Notes: generated by a model not told the origin, from the letters alone. Shown: positions 25,512 to 36,287, numbered from the stretch's first letter. The stretch: 64,000 nucleotides of DNA from Planctomycetota bacterium (GCA_021413865.1 JAIOPN010000034.1:1-64000), one strand, 5' to 3'. Numbers and translations are program-made.

Positions 25512-26222
25512 ATGATGGCGACCCCCGACCTGCGCGTGACTGATCTGGGCCGGATGGCCTACCCTGCGGCGCTGGAACTCCAGCGCCGCACGCATCAGCA
25601 CGTTCTAGACGGCATCGACCCGCCCACCATCCTGCTCGTCGAGCACGACCCGGTCATCACCGTCAGCCAGCGCAAGGAATCGCCCGCCCACCTGCTTGCC
25701 TCGCGCGAACGGCTGGCGGAACTGGGCATCGACGTTCAGCCCACAGACCGCGGCGGCGACATTACCTACCACGGACCGGGGCAACTCGTCGTGTACCCCA
25801 TCCTGCGGCTCACCGATTACGGCCTCAATGTCGGCGGGTACATGCGGTTACTCGAGCAGGCCGTGATCGACGCGGCAGCGGCATTCGGGATCGAGGCGCT
25901 GCGCGACCCGCCCAACACGGGGGTGTGGGTCCGCATCGGCGTTCCCGCCACGGGAGAGCTGCGGAAAATCGCGGCCGTCGGCGTGCGCGTGAAGCGGAAC
26001 GTGACGCTGCACGGCCTGGCGCTGAACGTGACGACCGACCTGTCGCACTTCGATACGATCGTCCCCTGCGGGCTCCCCGGGCGATCGGTGACGAGCCTGG
26101 CGGCGCTGCTTGGAGGTCGCGTGCCGGCCATGGATGCCGTGAAACGCGCCGTCACCGCCGCCCTCGGGCGCGCGTTGACGCAGCGTACAGCGCTCCCGCA
26201 CGGCGGGGAGGGCGGGGCATGA
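25512..26222 (+). CDS. lipB: Octanoyl-[acyl-carrier-protein]:protein transferase
   Basis: The 236-residue protein has LLVEHDPVITV, RGGDITYHGPGQLVVYP (near residue 80) and RKIAAVGVRVKR with the catalytic Lys. GLALNVTTDLSHFDTIVPCGL carries the catalytic Cys near 185. LipB moves octanoate from ACP to the lipoyl domains of 2-oxoacid dehydrogenases and GcvH. Two ATGs lie side by side at 25512 and 25515, and no Shine-Dalgarno separates them. The stop overlaps the ATG of the next gene (ATGA). No lipA is seen in the window. Confidence 0.95.
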   Translation: MMATPDLRVTDLGRMAYPAALELQRRTHQHVLDGIDPPTILLVEHDPVITVSQRKESPAHLLASRERLAELGIDVQPTDRGGDITYHGPGQLVVYPILRLTDYGLNVGGYMRLLEQAVIDAAAAFGIEALRDPPNTGVWVRIGVPATGELRKIAAVGVRVKRNVTLHGLALNVTTDLSHFDTIVPCGLPGRSVTSLAALLGGRVPAMDAVKRAVTAALGRALTQRTALPHGGEGGA

Positions 26223-27574
26223 AGCTGAGCCTTGACGAACTGGAACGCCTGTGGTGGTACATGGGGGGGCTGGGCATCGCGCTGACCGTGCTGGCCTGGC
26301 GGCTGCTGGAGCGCGAGCGCCACGAGTGGTGGCTGAGCATGCGGAACATCGAGCACCGCCGCGTGGTGCCGTGGCTGGTCTTGATTGTCGCGGCGGTTGC
26401 GCAGGTGGCGGTGCTCTCGATGGGCCCGCCCATGCTGAGCAACGATATCTGGCGATACGTCCACGACGGTCGCACGTTTTTAAGCGGGCACAACCCTTAC
26501 GCACAGACGCCCGCCGCTCTGGCGGCGCACGGGCTGGCCGACCCGGAACTCGCTGCACAGATCGACCGTACCGACAGGCTCACGATCCATCAGCCGACAA
26601 GCGAGTGGGCCTTCGCTGTGATCTCGGCGGTCAAGCCCGTCGGGCACGACAGGCTGGGGCACTACACGTTTCGCGCGGCCTTTATCTTGCTCAACCTGTT
26701 GATCGTGGTGATGCTGCTGCGGCGGTTGCGGCACGAGGGGCGGTCCGCGTGGTGGGCGGTGTTGTATGCGTGGCACCCGCTCGTGCTCCTGGAGGTGGCG
26801 CAGGCGGGGCATCAGGAGGTGATCGGCACTGTCTGCCTGCTCGCGGCGCTCGGCTGGGTGGACACGCGCCCGCCGCGCAACCGGCCGGGGGTTCTCGACG
26901 AGAGGCCGCTCAGGCCCGAGGCGTGGCGCGCGTGCGCGGCGGGGGTTGCGTTCGCGCTGGCGATCGGCGTCAAGCCCGTGATCGCCCCGCTGGGGCTTGC
27001 GGTGGTGTGGTGGTGGCGGAAGCGGTCGAGGCCGGTGTTCCTGTTTACGCTCAGCGCCGTGCTCATGCTCGCGGTGCTTTATGGGCCATTCATCGTGATG
27101 CGCGGCGGCTTGGAGCGTATGCTCCTGACCGGCAAAGAGATGATCGACACGCCGGCATTCAACGGCTCACTCCGCCCGCTGCTCGTGTGGATGACCGGCT
27201 CGCGGGCCACGGCCGCCGTGCTCTGTGGCGTGGTGCTCCTGGGCGTGTTGTCCGCCTGCACGTTCGCCCGGCTAGACATCTGGCGCACGGCGCTCGTTTA
27301 CCTGCTCACGCTCGTGCTCTGCTCGGGCACGGCGAACCCGTGGGACCTGCTCTGGGCGCTGCCGATCCTCCCGCTGCGGTTTAGCGGTGCGGTGTGGCTG
27401 CTGAGCCTGACGCTGGCGTGGAGCTACGCCGCCTACCTGCCTGCGTACGGGGGCCGGGTGCCGCTTCGGCTCTCCATCGCCGAATATGCGCCCGCCCTGG
27501 CCGCGGTGGCGCTGCTGCTGTGGCGTTGGCGTTCCATGGCCGCGAGACGCGAGGGGCGGTTCACTCCACTTTGA
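26219..27574 (+). CDS. Polytopic GT-C (GT87-like) glycosyltransferase
   Basis: The ATG at 26219 overlaps the lipB stop by 4 bases, so translation is coupled. The 451-residue protein has about ten membrane helices. SNDIWRYVHDGRTFLSGHNPY near residue 77 is typical of GT87/MptB-type mannosyltransferases that use polyprenyl-phosphate sugars, with the acidic residue in the first outer loop. YAWHPLVLLEVAQAGHQE and GTANPWDLLWALPILPL fit the same group. The acceptor is unknown. The 3' end overlaps the convergent lipoprotein gene by 14 bases. Confidence 0.78.
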   Translation: MKLSLDELERLWWYMGGLGIALTVLAWRLLERERHEWWLSMRNIEHRRVVPWLVLIVAAVAQVAVLSMGPPMLSNDIWRYVHDGRTFLSGHNPYAQTPAALAAHGLADPELAAQIDRTDRLTIHQPTSEWAFAVISAVKPVGHDRLGHYTFRAAFILLNLLIVVMLLRRLRHEGRSAWWAVLYAWHPLVLLEVAQAGHQEVIGTVCLLAALGWVDTRPPRNRPGVLDERPLRPEAWRACAAGVAFALAIGVKPVIAPLGLAVVWWWRKRSRPVFLFTLSAVLMLAVLYGPFIVMRGGLERMLLTGKEMIDTPAFNGSLRPLLVWMTGSRATAAVLCGVVLLGVLSACTFARLDIWRTALVYLLTLVLCSGTANPWDLLWALPILPLRFSGAVWLLSLTLAWSYAAYLPAYGGRVPLRLSIAEYAPALAAVALLLWRWRSMAARREGRFTPL

Positions 27575-28337
27575 CCAGGAAACTCGGCTGCGTGACCTTC
27601 TGGTCCCCCAACGTATTAACAATCGTCACGCCGTTGGCCAGGTTGTAAGGGTATTTCTTCTGAAGCTCGGCGACGCGCGGGCCGTAGGTGGCGACGTTGT
27701 CAACGTAAACAATGTCCGCGTCGCTGAAGACCCCGACGGTGACCAGCGAGAGGTGCCTGCCGTGGTAGTAGTACGCCTCGGCCCCCTCGTCGCGCAGAAC
27801 CTTAGCGGCCTTCTCGGCGGCCTGTCGGAACTCGGGGCCGAACTCCTTGTCGTAGAAGCCGATCTGCAGGGAATACATGCCGACGTGCTGCTTTAGGTCG
27901 AGCGGTCCCTGCGCGGCGCCGCCGCCGGCCTCGAGCGAAATGAGGGCGGACCCGACGAACGGGCGCTTGCCGTCGAGTTGCAGCATCCGGCTCTGCCTCA
28001 GGTCCCGCTGCGCGGCGTCAACGGAGGGCTCGGGGTATCGCCCGCGGTACACACTGAAGGCCTTGCCCTCGTCGCGCACCCAGATGTCGGGGATGAACAG
28101 CTCGTCCATTAATTGCTTGGCCAGCCGTTCGGCCTGCTGCTCACGCTTCGCGCCCTCGAACCGCTTCAATAGGATCGCGTAGCCCGCGGAGGTCGGGGGC
28201 CTGTCGTCCACGGGACGGTCTGGCGTGGGCCTGTCGGCCAATTCACGAAGGGTCGCCCAGTCGTCGCGGACGACACGCTCCTCCACACAGCCGGCGGGGA
28301 GGAGCAGAGCGAGCGTGATGAAGAAGAGTCTGGTCAT
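27561..28337 (-). CDS. Lipoprotein with two SPOR-like repeats
   Basis: The ATG at 28337 gives MTRLFFITLALLLPAGCVEE, a short signal ending in an LPAGC lipobox. The 258-residue protein then has two similar alpha/beta blocks, at residues about 48-130 (YAILLKRF...LAKQLMDE...VYRGRY) and 165-235 (YSLQIGFYD...AAKVLRDEG...TVGVF). They resemble SPOR-type repeats that bind denuded septal glycan strands. The family is common in Planctomycetota without a known role. It lies 46 bases downstream of the oxidoreductase gene on the same strand and could share its transcript. Confidence 0.68.
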   Translation of the reverse strand: MTRLFFITLALLLPAGCVEERVVRDDWATLRELADRPTPDRPVDDRPPTSAGYAILLKRFEGAKREQQAERLAKQLMDELFIPDIWVRDEGKAFSVYRGRYPEPSVDAAQRDLRQSRMLQLDGKRPFVGSALISLEAGGGAAQGPLDLKQHVGMYSLQIGFYDKEFGPEFRQAAEKAAKVLRDEGAEAYYYHGRHLSLVTVGVFSDADIVYVDNVATYGPRVAELQKKYPYNLANGVTIVNTLGDQKVTQPSFLVKVE

Positions 28338-28383
28338 GTGGGGCGCGTGTCCGACACACCACGATAGCAGCCCCGTGAAGGAT

Positions 28384-29610
28384 TCACGCGGCGGGGCCGG
28401 CGAAGCGGCGGTAACCCCGCGTCTCTTTCCGGCCGGCGGGCCGGGTCCACGGGAGCAGGGCGGTTTCGTGCAGCATGCGGTTGCCCCGCACGCACTCTTG
28501 CAGCGCTGCCTCGATCCCGCTGATCGCACGCTGCGTCCCGTGAGGCGTCGCGATGGATCGCACATGGTCCCCCGGCACGTCGAACACGCGGGAGGCTTCC
28601 GCGGCGGCGTTGACGCAGACCGTCTGTGAGCGGGCGGATTCGAGCGTCGCCAGCAGGCTGGTCTGGTTCGGCAGGCCACGCACCTCATCATGGAAGCGGC
28701 GGACGAGGTACTGCCTCGCATCGCCCACGGCCTGGCGGTCGAGCGTCTCGCTTCCGGAGGTGGCTTCAATGACGATGCGGTCGTTCGTGCGGACCACCGT
28801 GCCTTTTTCCCCGTGGATCACCACCTGCTGCTGCACCAGTGTTTCGCAGGCGTGGGTCATGCCCACGAGCAGCGTCGCGCCGTCCTCCAGCGTGACGCGC
28901 ATCGAGACGGTGTCAGCATTTTCGATGGGGTTGGCGCGGTATAGCTCCGCCTCGACGGCGGCGGGGACGGCCGCGGTTTCGAGCGTCGGGCCCATGAGGA
29001 AGAGCGGGATGTTGACGTAGTGGGCGCAGGCGTTGTTCACCGGGCTGTCGAGGACCCACGTGCCGTTGCGTTGCATTTTCCCGGCCCACGCGGCGCGGCC
29101 GTAGTACTGGTCGGTGCGCGGCCAGCAGGCGATCACGGTCGCGTGCGTGATCCGGCCGATCTTCCCCGCGAGCAGCATGTTTTTGAGGATCAGGGTGGTG
29201 GGGTCGTAAACGTCCTGATACGCGATGGCCACGGGCCGGCGTGCCTTGTCGCGCGCGGCGATCATAGCGTCCACGTCGTCCACGGAGCCGGCAGCGGGCT
29301 TCTCGCAGATCACCGCCTTGCCCGCGGCCAGTGCCTTCTCGGTGAAGGGGCGGTGCAGGTCGATCGGCAGCGGGAGCCAGACGGCCTCGATGCCCGGCAC
29401 CTCCAGCAACGCGTCGATGTCGGCGACGACCGTGATGCCGCGCGAGCGAAGCTCGGCGATGCGGGCGGCGTGCGTCTTTTGGTCCGGCTCGCAGGCGGCG
29501 GCAAAGCGGAAGCAGGCGTTGGGCTTGGCGGCTTCGCCCTCGAGGAATTGCCCGATCGCGCCGGCCCATCCACCCAGACCCGTCACGCCCAACATTAGTT
29601 TGTCACCCAT
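28384..29610 (-). CDS. Gfo/Idh/MocA-family NAD(P)-dependent oxidoreductase
   Basis: The ATG at 29610 gives MGDKLMLGVTGLGGWAG, 408 residues, with a Rossmann GxGxxG variant at the start. AVWLPLPIDLHRPFTEKALAAGKAVICEKPAA carries the family Lys-Pro. The C-terminal half is the alpha/beta substrate domain (QDVYDPTTLILKNML, DSPVNNACAHYVN with a catalytic-type His). The family oxidises or reduces sugars, inositols and bile pigments. The neighbours do not define a pathway. A TATAGT hexamer upstream at about 29652-29657 has no clear -35 partner. Confidence 0.87.
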   Translation of the reverse strand: MGDKLMLGVTGLGGWAGAIGQFLEGEAAKPNACFRFAAACEPDQKTHAARIAELRSRGITVVADIDALLEVPGIEAVWLPLPIDLHRPFTEKALAAGKAVICEKPAAGSVDDVDAMIAARDKARRPVAIAYQDVYDPTTLILKNMLLAGKIGRITHATVIACWPRTDQYYGRAAWAGKMQRNGTWVLDSPVNNACAHYVNIPLFLMGPTLETAAVPAAVEAELYRANPIENADTVSMRVTLEDGATLLVGMTHACETLVQQQVVIHGEKGTVVRTNDRIVIEATSGSETLDRQAVGDARQYLVRRFHDEVRGLPNQTSLLATLESARSQTVCVNAAAEASRVFDVPGDHVRSIATPHGTQRAISGIEAALQECVRGNRMLHETALLPWTRPAGRKETRGYRRFAGPAA

Positions 29611-29726
29611 GGCCGTCTCGTTAGTTTGGTGGGATCGAATCGAGCCGGGCACTATAACCCATCGCGCGGCGGCGGGGCGGGGACTCAGGGGACGGGCGTG
29701 GCGCTTTCATTACTGGGGGTTTCAAG

Positions 29727-29755
29727 TTGACCCGTGATGAACCCCGATATATCCT
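29727..29755 (+). promoter_or_regulatory. Predicted promoter of the ArsR-methyltransferase/ahcY operon
   Basis: TTGACC at 29727-29732, a 17-base spacer and TATCCT at 29750-29755 form a strong sigma70-type promoter. The start site would fall near 29762, inside the palindrome that follows. The message would have only about 11 bases before the ATG at 29773, and this is the main reason for choosing that start. Confidence 0.65.
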
Positions 29756-29769
29756 TTCATCCGGATGAA
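29756..29769. promoter_or_regulatory. Perfect 14-bp palindrome, candidate operator
   Basis: TTCATCCGGATGAA is fully self-complementary. It directly abuts the -10 hexamer and covers the predicted transcription start, a classic repressor position. The first gene of the operon encodes an ArsR-type DNA-binding domain, so autoregulation is the natural reading. Confidence 0.6.
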
Positions 29770-29772
29770 GCG

Positions 29773-30795
29773 ATGAATCAAGCCGCCGCACAACCCCAGG
29801 CCCTGCTCGGTTGGATGGAGAGCCTCGCCGACTCCACCCGGCTTCGGTTGCTGCGCCTTTTGGAGCGGCAGGAGTTGGGCGTTGTCGAGCTGTGTGAAGT
29901 GTTGCAGATGCCGCAATCCACTGTCAGCCGGCACCTCAAGCTCCTGGGCGACCGCGGCTGGACGACCAACCGACGCGAGGGGACCAACAACCTCTACCGC
30001 ATGACGCTCGACGAGCTCAAGCCCGCGGCGCGGAAGTACTGGGTGCTGACGCGCGACCAGACCGCCGATTGGCCGGTCGTCGAGCAGGATCGCCTGCGCC
30101 TCGACCGCGTGCTGCGCGACCGTGACCGTGACGCACAATCCTTCTTCGCCGACGCCGCCGCCGAATGGGACGCCATCCGCGGCAGTTTGTACGGCAACGC
30201 GTTCCAGCAATCGGCGTTGCTCGCGCTGCTGCCGCCGCACTGGGTCGTCGCCGACCTGGGGTGCGGTACGGGCGCCGTCGCCGCCGAGCTGGCGCGGCAC
30301 GTCGCAAGGGTCATCGGCGTGGATCAGTCGCCCGCCATGCTCAAGGCCGCGCGCAAGCGCACACACGGCCTCTCCAACGTCGATCTCCGCAAAGGCTCGC
30401 TCGGCAAGCTCCCCATCGACGACGCCTCGTGCGATGCGGTCCTGATCGTGCTCGTGTTGACCTATGTCGAGTCCGTCGAGGCGGCGCTGCGCGAGGCCGC
30501 CCGCGTCCTCAAGCCCGGTGGGCGTCTCGTGGTGGTGGACCTGCTGCGTCACGATCGCGAGGATTTCCGCCGTCGGATGGGGCAGTCCTCCCTGGGCTTT
30601 GAGCCTTCCCGGTTCAGCGCGATGCTCACCGCGGCCGGCCTCACGCCGCGGCGGTGCGAGCCTCTCGCGACCGAGCCGCAGGCCAAGGGCCCGGCGCTGA
30701 TGCTCGCGGTCGCTTCCCGTACTCCCTCCACGGATTCAACGAACCCGCTTTCCGATCGTGTCGATCAGAAGGAATCCCCGGTCTCTTCCCGCTAA
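29773..30795 (+). CDS. ArsR-type regulator fused to a SAM-dependent methyltransferase domain
   Basis: The ATG at 29773 follows GGATGAAGCG and a promoter whose start site lies 11 bases upstream. A GTG/ATG pair at 29734/29737 is less likely because it would precede the -10 box. The 340-residue protein has an ArsR winged helix at residues about 5-95 ([34 protein letters not shown]). No Cys-rich metal site is seen. A class I methyltransferase fold at 130-330 carries [15 protein letters not shown] (SAM loop), VIGVDQSP and [14 protein letters not shown]. It is 23 bases upstream of ahcY. The family is often linked to the methionine/SAM cycle, so it probably senses SAM or SAH. Confidence 0.85.
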   Translation: MNQAAAQPQALLGWMESLADSTRLRLLRLLERQELGVVELCEVLQMPQSTVSRHLKLLGDRGWTTNRREGTNNLYRMTLDELKPAARKYWVLTRDQTADWPVVEQDRLRLDRVLRDRDRDAQSFFADAAAEWDAIRGSLYGNAFQQSALLALLPPHWVVADLGCGTGAVAAELARHVARVIGVDQSPAMLKAARKRTHGLSNVDLRKGSLGKLPIDDASCDAVLIVLVLTYVESVEAALREAARVLKPGGRLVVVDLLRHDREDFRRRMGQSSLGFEPSRFSAMLTAAGLTPRRCEPLATEPQAKGPALMLAVASRTPSTDSTNPLSDRVDQKESPVSSR

Positions 30796-30818
30796 CCCAT
30801 TTTTGGAGTCATGGTCCC

Positions 30819-32327
<1,509 letters not shown>

Positions 32328-32365
32328 ATCTCTGACAATCGCGGTTCAATGAAACCAATCCGAGG

Positions 32366-32400
32366 CCGGGTCTTCGCTTCAACGAAGGCCCGGTTTTTTT
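32366..32400 (+). terminator. Intrinsic terminator of the ahcY operon
   Basis: An 11-bp stem (CCGGGTCTTCG at 32366-32376 with CGAAGGCCCGG at 32383-32393, one G-U pair) and a 6-base loop are followed by seven T residues. It lies 38 bases after the ahcY stop. Confidence 0.9.
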
Positions 32401-32495
32401 ATTGGTTTCCACCCCGACAGAACAGAGATGGGTCTATGACGTAATAATGAACAGGTCCTCAGTGTGATGGCGTGACACATCTGTGAGGAACAACC

Positions 32496-33224
32496 ATGAC
32501 TCATCGAAAGCAACGGCGGCGCGGCCACGGTTTTACCTTGGTTGATTCGATCCTTCTGTGCGCTGTCATTGTGGGCGTGATTGCGTGGGTCGTCATTGCT
32601 GTTACGCGACCGCAAGGGCGCCCTCGACGAACAGCCCGCCAATCGGGTGTGGGATACCAACTCCGTGCGATTGAGCAGGGGTTGGTGATCTTCTCACAGG
32701 GCAACAAAGGCTACTACCCGGGGATCGACGCGACGGGAGATGTTGTCGATGCGACGGTCGAGGGGCGATTCAAGATGCTCCTGGACGCAACCATGTTTTC
32801 GCACGAATACCTCATCAGCCCTGATGAAATCATGCTGAGTTCGATGGAGAGTTGGAAGCCCGGCACGCCTTTTACGTCCAAGAACACCTCCTATGCGAGG
32901 CTGCAACTCGCGGGCAAAGCCGGCTCCACGGGCGCACCGACCAGCAGATTGGCGGAGTGGCGGGACACCAATAATAACCGGGCCGTCATGCTCAGTGATC
33001 GGAATGTAGGCAAGGACACGCGGGACGGGGCACGGAGCATCCATACCTTGAAGGACAACAAGAGGTGGATTGGTCAGATGGTGTGCAACGACAACCATGT
33101 CGAGTGGGAGAGCCCCCACATCCTCGAGTTCGACACCAAGTACGGCAATGTCACCACTTCTGATGACAACATTTTCGAGGCGGCGGGCGACAGCGACGCG
33201 TACATGATCCATGAGGGCAAGTGA
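32496..33224 (+). CDS. Type IV pilin-like / type II secretion pseudopilin-like protein
   Basis: GAGGAAC stands before the ATG. The 242-residue protein starts with a basic leader (MTHRKQRRRGHG), then FTLVDSILLCAVIVGVIAW. That is a prepilin peptidase site after Gly12 and a hydrophobic N-terminal helix. Position +5 of the mature protein is Asp, where almost all pilins have Glu. The globular part (WRDTNNNRAVMLSDRN, DGARSIHTLKDN, QMVCNDNHVEW) resembles the short planctomycete pseudopilins with a displayed-header-like C-terminus. Base composition is lower in G+C than the neighbours (48-58 % in two 60-base blocks counted by hand). No secretion genes adjoin it. Confidence 0.75.
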   Translation: MTHRKQRRRGHGFTLVDSILLCAVIVGVIAWVVIAVTRPQGRPRRTARQSGVGYQLRAIEQGLVIFSQGNKGYYPGIDATGDVVDATVEGRFKMLLDATMFSHEYLISPDEIMLSSMESWKPGTPFTSKNTSYARLQLAGKAGSTGAPTSRLAEWRDTNNNRAVMLSDRNVGKDTRDGARSIHTLKDNKRWIGQMVCNDNHVEWESPHILEFDTKYGNVTTSDDNIFEAAGDSDAYMIHEGK

Positions 33225-33230
33225 CTACTC

Positions 33231-33253
33231 CCCCTCTCCCGGAGGGAGAGGGG
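33231..33253. repeat. CCCCTCTCCC/GGGAGAGGGG palindrome, copy 2
   Basis: Ten perfect base pairs close a GGA loop 6 bases after the pseudopilin stop. It is the same sequence as the copies at 3224 and 54739, apart from the loop and one outer pair. Confidence 0.8.
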
Positions 33254-33368
33254 ATCAGAGCTGTGAAATAGCTGCTTAGCCGCGAGCAACTGTGCTCCGC
33301 TTCCTTTTGCGGGGCTTGCGTGCTACTTTCGCCGATCAATTCTCCGAGCCTTTCACGGAGCGGTCGGC

Positions 33369-35549
33369 ATGGCTGTGCGGGTTGAGAAGCAGGACTACAC
33401 GCGGATGACGCTGCTGCTGCTCACCGGGGCGGTCGCGGCGGTTTTGTTTGTGCTGCTGGCACGGCCGGTGTTCGAGGGCGGGATCTACACACGGGACGAC
33501 CTGGCGAACCACGCGCTGCCGATCCGGCACTTCTACGCCGAGGCGCTGCAACACGGAGACAGCTTCCTCTGGTGGCCGGGGATTTTCGACGGGGTGTACA
33601 TCCACGGCGAGGGGCAGGCGGGGATGTGCCACCCGCTGCACCTGCTGCTCTACCGGTTCCTCCCGCTGGACCTGGCGTTCAACGCGGAGTTCATGCTGAA
33701 TTACGTCTGGGTGTTCGCCGGGTCGTACCTCATGCTGCGGAGGTTGGTCGTGGCCCCGCGCCACGCGGCGCTCCTGGGGGCGGTGGTGTTTACGTTCAGC
33801 GGGTTCTGCCTGCAGCGGTTCGTGCATATCAACGCGATGTCCGTGGTCTCGCACATCCCCTGGCTGCTCTGGGCGAATCATGTTTTGCTCACGTCGCGCA
33901 ACCGCCGCGTTCTGATCTGGGCGCCGGCGGCCGTGGCGTTGCTTACCGGGTCGCAGTTCCTGCTGGGATACCCGCAGTACGTCTGGTACTCGATCATGGC
34001 CGAGGTTGCGCTTGCGCTGGTTTGCATGCGCTGGTGGCGCGGGTGGACCAGGCCGGTGATGCTGATCGGGGCGAAACTGCTGGGGCTGGCGATCGGCATG
34101 GCGCAACTGCTGCCGACACTCGACGCGCTCAAACACTCGGTGCGTCAGGACCCCTCGCTGGATTTCAAGCTCGCGTTCTCGCTGCACCCGCTGAATATCC
34201 TCCAGTTCTGGTCGCCGCTCTTATTTCCGGGCGAGCACTTCGCGGTTGCCGACCCGCGTGGGAGCGACGGCAACTCGTACGAGATGCGGCTCTACGCGGG
34301 AGCGCTCTGCACCGTGGCGGTGGCGTGGCTCTTCGTCCGCTGGAAGTCGCTGCGCCGCTGGCGCGGCCCCGCGCTGACGGCCCTGCTCTTCTCGGCGATG
34401 GTGTTCTGGCTGGCGACGGGGAAGTACGGCTGGATTCAGAGGCTGGTCGTTTCGCTCCCCGTCGTCGGCGTGTTCCGCTGCCCGACGCGGCAGATCGTGC
34501 TGGTCCACCTCGGGCTGGCGATCACGGCCACTATCGCGTTCGCGGACCTGACCCGCTTGGCGCGGCGCGGCCGCAGGGTGGAGATGGTCCGCATGTGGCC
34601 GATGGCGGTGCCGCTGCTGCTGAGCGTGGCGACCGCCGCGCTTGCCTGGTGGCTGCTGCGGTTCGGCGACCCCGAGTGGCGGCTGGACCTCACCAACGCC
34701 AGGGTAGCGCTGTTTGGCACGGCATTGATCGGCGCGGCGACGGCGGTGTTCGTGCTCACTGCCAGGGGTTTTACGTTGATGGCGTACGCGGCGCCGCTGC
34801 TTGTGGCCTTCGAGGTCGCTTGGATGGGCCTCGCGGGACAGGTCTGGCTCGCGGCGCCCGGGGACCAGCCGACCAAGAGCATCAGCCAGATCGCCGCCTC
34901 CGTCCCGAGACCTTCGCAGGTGGTTGACGGCCGCTTGGGCTTCGGTGAGTTCTTCCTACCCTGCAACGCCTTCACGCTTTCGGGCTACCGCCTCACGCAG
35001 GGATACATGGGCCTTGAGCCGGGCAAACAATTGGATTGGGACGAAACGACATTCAGGCTCGGCCAGGTCGGGCTGTCTTACAAGAATGGATTCTGGTCAA
35101 AAGTGAGCGATCCGATGCCGCGGGTGCGGCTGTTGACGCGCGTAACCGAGCGGGAGGATGCCGCGCCGGCCGTGAGGCTGATTGACGTGAAGACAACGGC
35201 GGTCGTTGACCGCGCCGTCGCGGTGGACGAAGGGCCGCCCGGCGAAGCGGCCATCACCAGCGACCGACCAGGGGCGATCGACATCAAGACGAGAGCGCCA
35301 GGTCGGCAGTTGCTCGTGCTGTCGGAGAGCTACCACGAGGGGTGGCGTGCGACCGTGGACGGCACAGTCACGGATGTGGCGCGGGCGTACGGGGACTACA
35401 TGGGAGTTCCGGTCGGTGGGGGAACCCACAAGGTGTCACTGCGCTTTGAGCCCGGGAGTTTCACCAATGGTTTACGCCTGACGCTCGTGGGGCTGGCGCT
35501 CACGCTGCTCTGGCCGGCGGCGGGGTGGCTCGCGTTGAAGAAGAGCTGA
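33369..35549 (+). CDS. YfhO-family polytopic membrane protein
   Basis: GGAG lies about 9 bases before the ATG. The 726-residue protein has about twelve helices. An early outer-loop motif GGIYTRDDLANHALPIRHFY carries acidic residues of the GT-C type. A C-terminal soluble domain, residues about 610-690, has LLVLSESYHEGWRATVDGT and VPVGGGTHKVSLRFEPGSF. That domain is the YfhO hallmark. YfhO relatives add sugars to lipoteichoic or other surface polymers in Firmicutes; the role here is unproved. It converges on infC. Confidence 0.85.
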   Translation: MAVRVEKQDYTRMTLLLLTGAVAAVLFVLLARPVFEGGIYTRDDLANHALPIRHFYAEALQHGDSFLWWPGIFDGVYIHGEGQAGMCHPLHLLLYRFLPLDLAFNAEFMLNYVWVFAGSYLMLRRLVVAPRHAALLGAVVFTFSGFCLQRFVHINAMSVVSHIPWLLWANHVLLTSRNRRVLIWAPAAVALLTGSQFLLGYPQYVWYSIMAEVALALVCMRWWRGWTRPVMLIGAKLLGLAIGMAQLLPTLDALKHSVRQDPSLDFKLAFSLHPLNILQFWSPLLFPGEHFAVADPRGSDGNSYEMRLYAGALCTVAVAWLFVRWKSLRRWRGPALTALLFSAMVFWLATGKYGWIQRLVVSLPVVGVFRCPTRQIVLVHLGLAITATIAFADLTRLARRGRRVEMVRMWPMAVPLLLSVATAALAWWLLRFGDPEWRLDLTNARVALFGTALIGAATAVFVLTARGFTLMAYAAPLLVAFEVAWMGLAGQVWLAAPGDQPTKSISQIAASVPRPSQVVDGRLGFGEFFLPCNAFTLSGYRLTQGYMGLEPGKQLDWDETTFRLGQVGLSYKNGFWSKVSDPMPRVRLLTRVTEREDAAPAVRLIDVKTTAVVDRAVAVDEGPPGEAAITSDRPGAIDIKTRAPGRQLLVLSESYHEGWRATVDGTVTDVARAYGDYMGVPVGGGTHKVSLRFEPGSFTNGLRLTLVGLALTLLWPAAGWLALKKS

Positions 35550-35550
35550 G

Positions 35551-35586
35551 CAACAAAAGAGCGGGCCTTCGATGATTCGAAGGCCC
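35551..35586 (-). terminator. Intrinsic terminator of infC
   Basis: A perfect 10-bp stem (GGGCCTTCGA at 35563-35572 with TCGAAGGCCC at 35577-35586) has a TGAT loop. Read on the reverse strand it is followed by GCTCTTTTGTT. It lies between convergent yfhO and infC and is oriented for infC; it could also slow yfhO transcripts. Confidence 0.8.
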
Positions 35587-35621
35587 GGCCGGGTGAGCTA
35601 TTCAATTTCACGGTCAGCCGA

Positions 35622-36287
35622 TCAGCGGGCGGTGGATGTCGCCGCCGGGACCGGGGCGGCGGTCGGCGCAGCGGGTGCCGGGGTTGCGGGCTTGGCGGCG
35701 GGGGCCTCGGCCGGGTGGCCGCCGTGCGCGGGGGCCTTGGCCTTGCGCTCGGGGGCGAGGATCATCGTGACCCTCTTGCCCATCAGGCGCGGCTCGGACT
35801 CCACCTTGCTCACCTCCGCCAGCGCGGCGCGGATGGTCTTGAGCGTCTCCATGCCGATCTCCTGGTGCGCCATCTCGCGCCCGCGGAAGAGCATGGTGAA
35901 CTGCACCTTGTCGCCGTCGGCCAGGAACTCCTTGGCCTTCTCGACCTTGATGTCCAGGTCGTGGTGGTCGATCTTGGGGCGGAGGCGCACCTCTTTCAGC
36001 TCGCTCTGCTTGGAGTGGCTGCGCGCCTTCTGCTCTTTTTTATTCTGCTGGTACTTCCACTTGCCGTAGTCCATGATGCGGCAGACCGGCGGCTTGGAAA
36101 GCGGCGATACCTCGACCAAGTCGAGCCCGGCCTCTTTGGCCAGGGCACGCGCCTTGTCGAGTTCGATCACCCCGATTTGCTCGTTGGCTTCCCCGATGAG
36201 ACGGATCGGTGAGATGCGGATCAGATCGTTGACACGCAGGCGTTTGCCGGTGTCGCGCACTTGCGGCTGAAATCGTCCTCTAGAGAT
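35622..36287 (-). CDS. infC: Translation initiation factor IF-3, probable ATC start
   Basis: The protein (221 residues from this start) has RVNDLIRISPIRLIGEANEQIGVI, GLDLVEVSPLSKPPVCRIMDYGKW, MLFRGREMAHQEIGME and MGKRVTMILAP. This is the full IF-3 N-domain, linker and C-domain. No ATG or GTG is well placed. A perfect GGAGGT (36299-36294) stands 6 bases before an ATC codon at 36287-36285, giving a start SRGRFQPQVR. IF-3 genes often use rare starts so that the factor represses its own translation. The C-terminus bears an extra Ala/Pro-rich tail of about 40 residues. rpmI and rplT, the usual partners, do not follow. Confidence 0.95.
   Translation of the reverse strand: MSRGRFQPQVRDTGKRLRVNDLIRISPIRLIGEANEQIGVIELDKARALAKEAGLDLVEVSPLSKPPVCRIMDYGKWKYQQNKKEQKARSHSKQSELKEVRLRPKIDHHDLDIKVEKAKEFLADGDKVQFTMLFRGREMAHQEIGMETLKTIRAALAEVSKVESEPRLMGKRVTMILAPERKAKAPAHGGHPAEAPAAKPATPAPAAPTAAPVPAATSTAR

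Noticed and set aside
29734-29772. Earlier GTG/ATG start for the ArsR-methyltransferase
   Set aside because: It would lie upstream of the predicted -10 box and transcription start, and adds residues outside the usual ArsR fold.
30796-30818. SAH riboswitch before ahcY
   Set aside because: Only 23 bases separate ahcY from the upstream gene, and the operon leader is about 11 bases, too short for a riboswitch fold.
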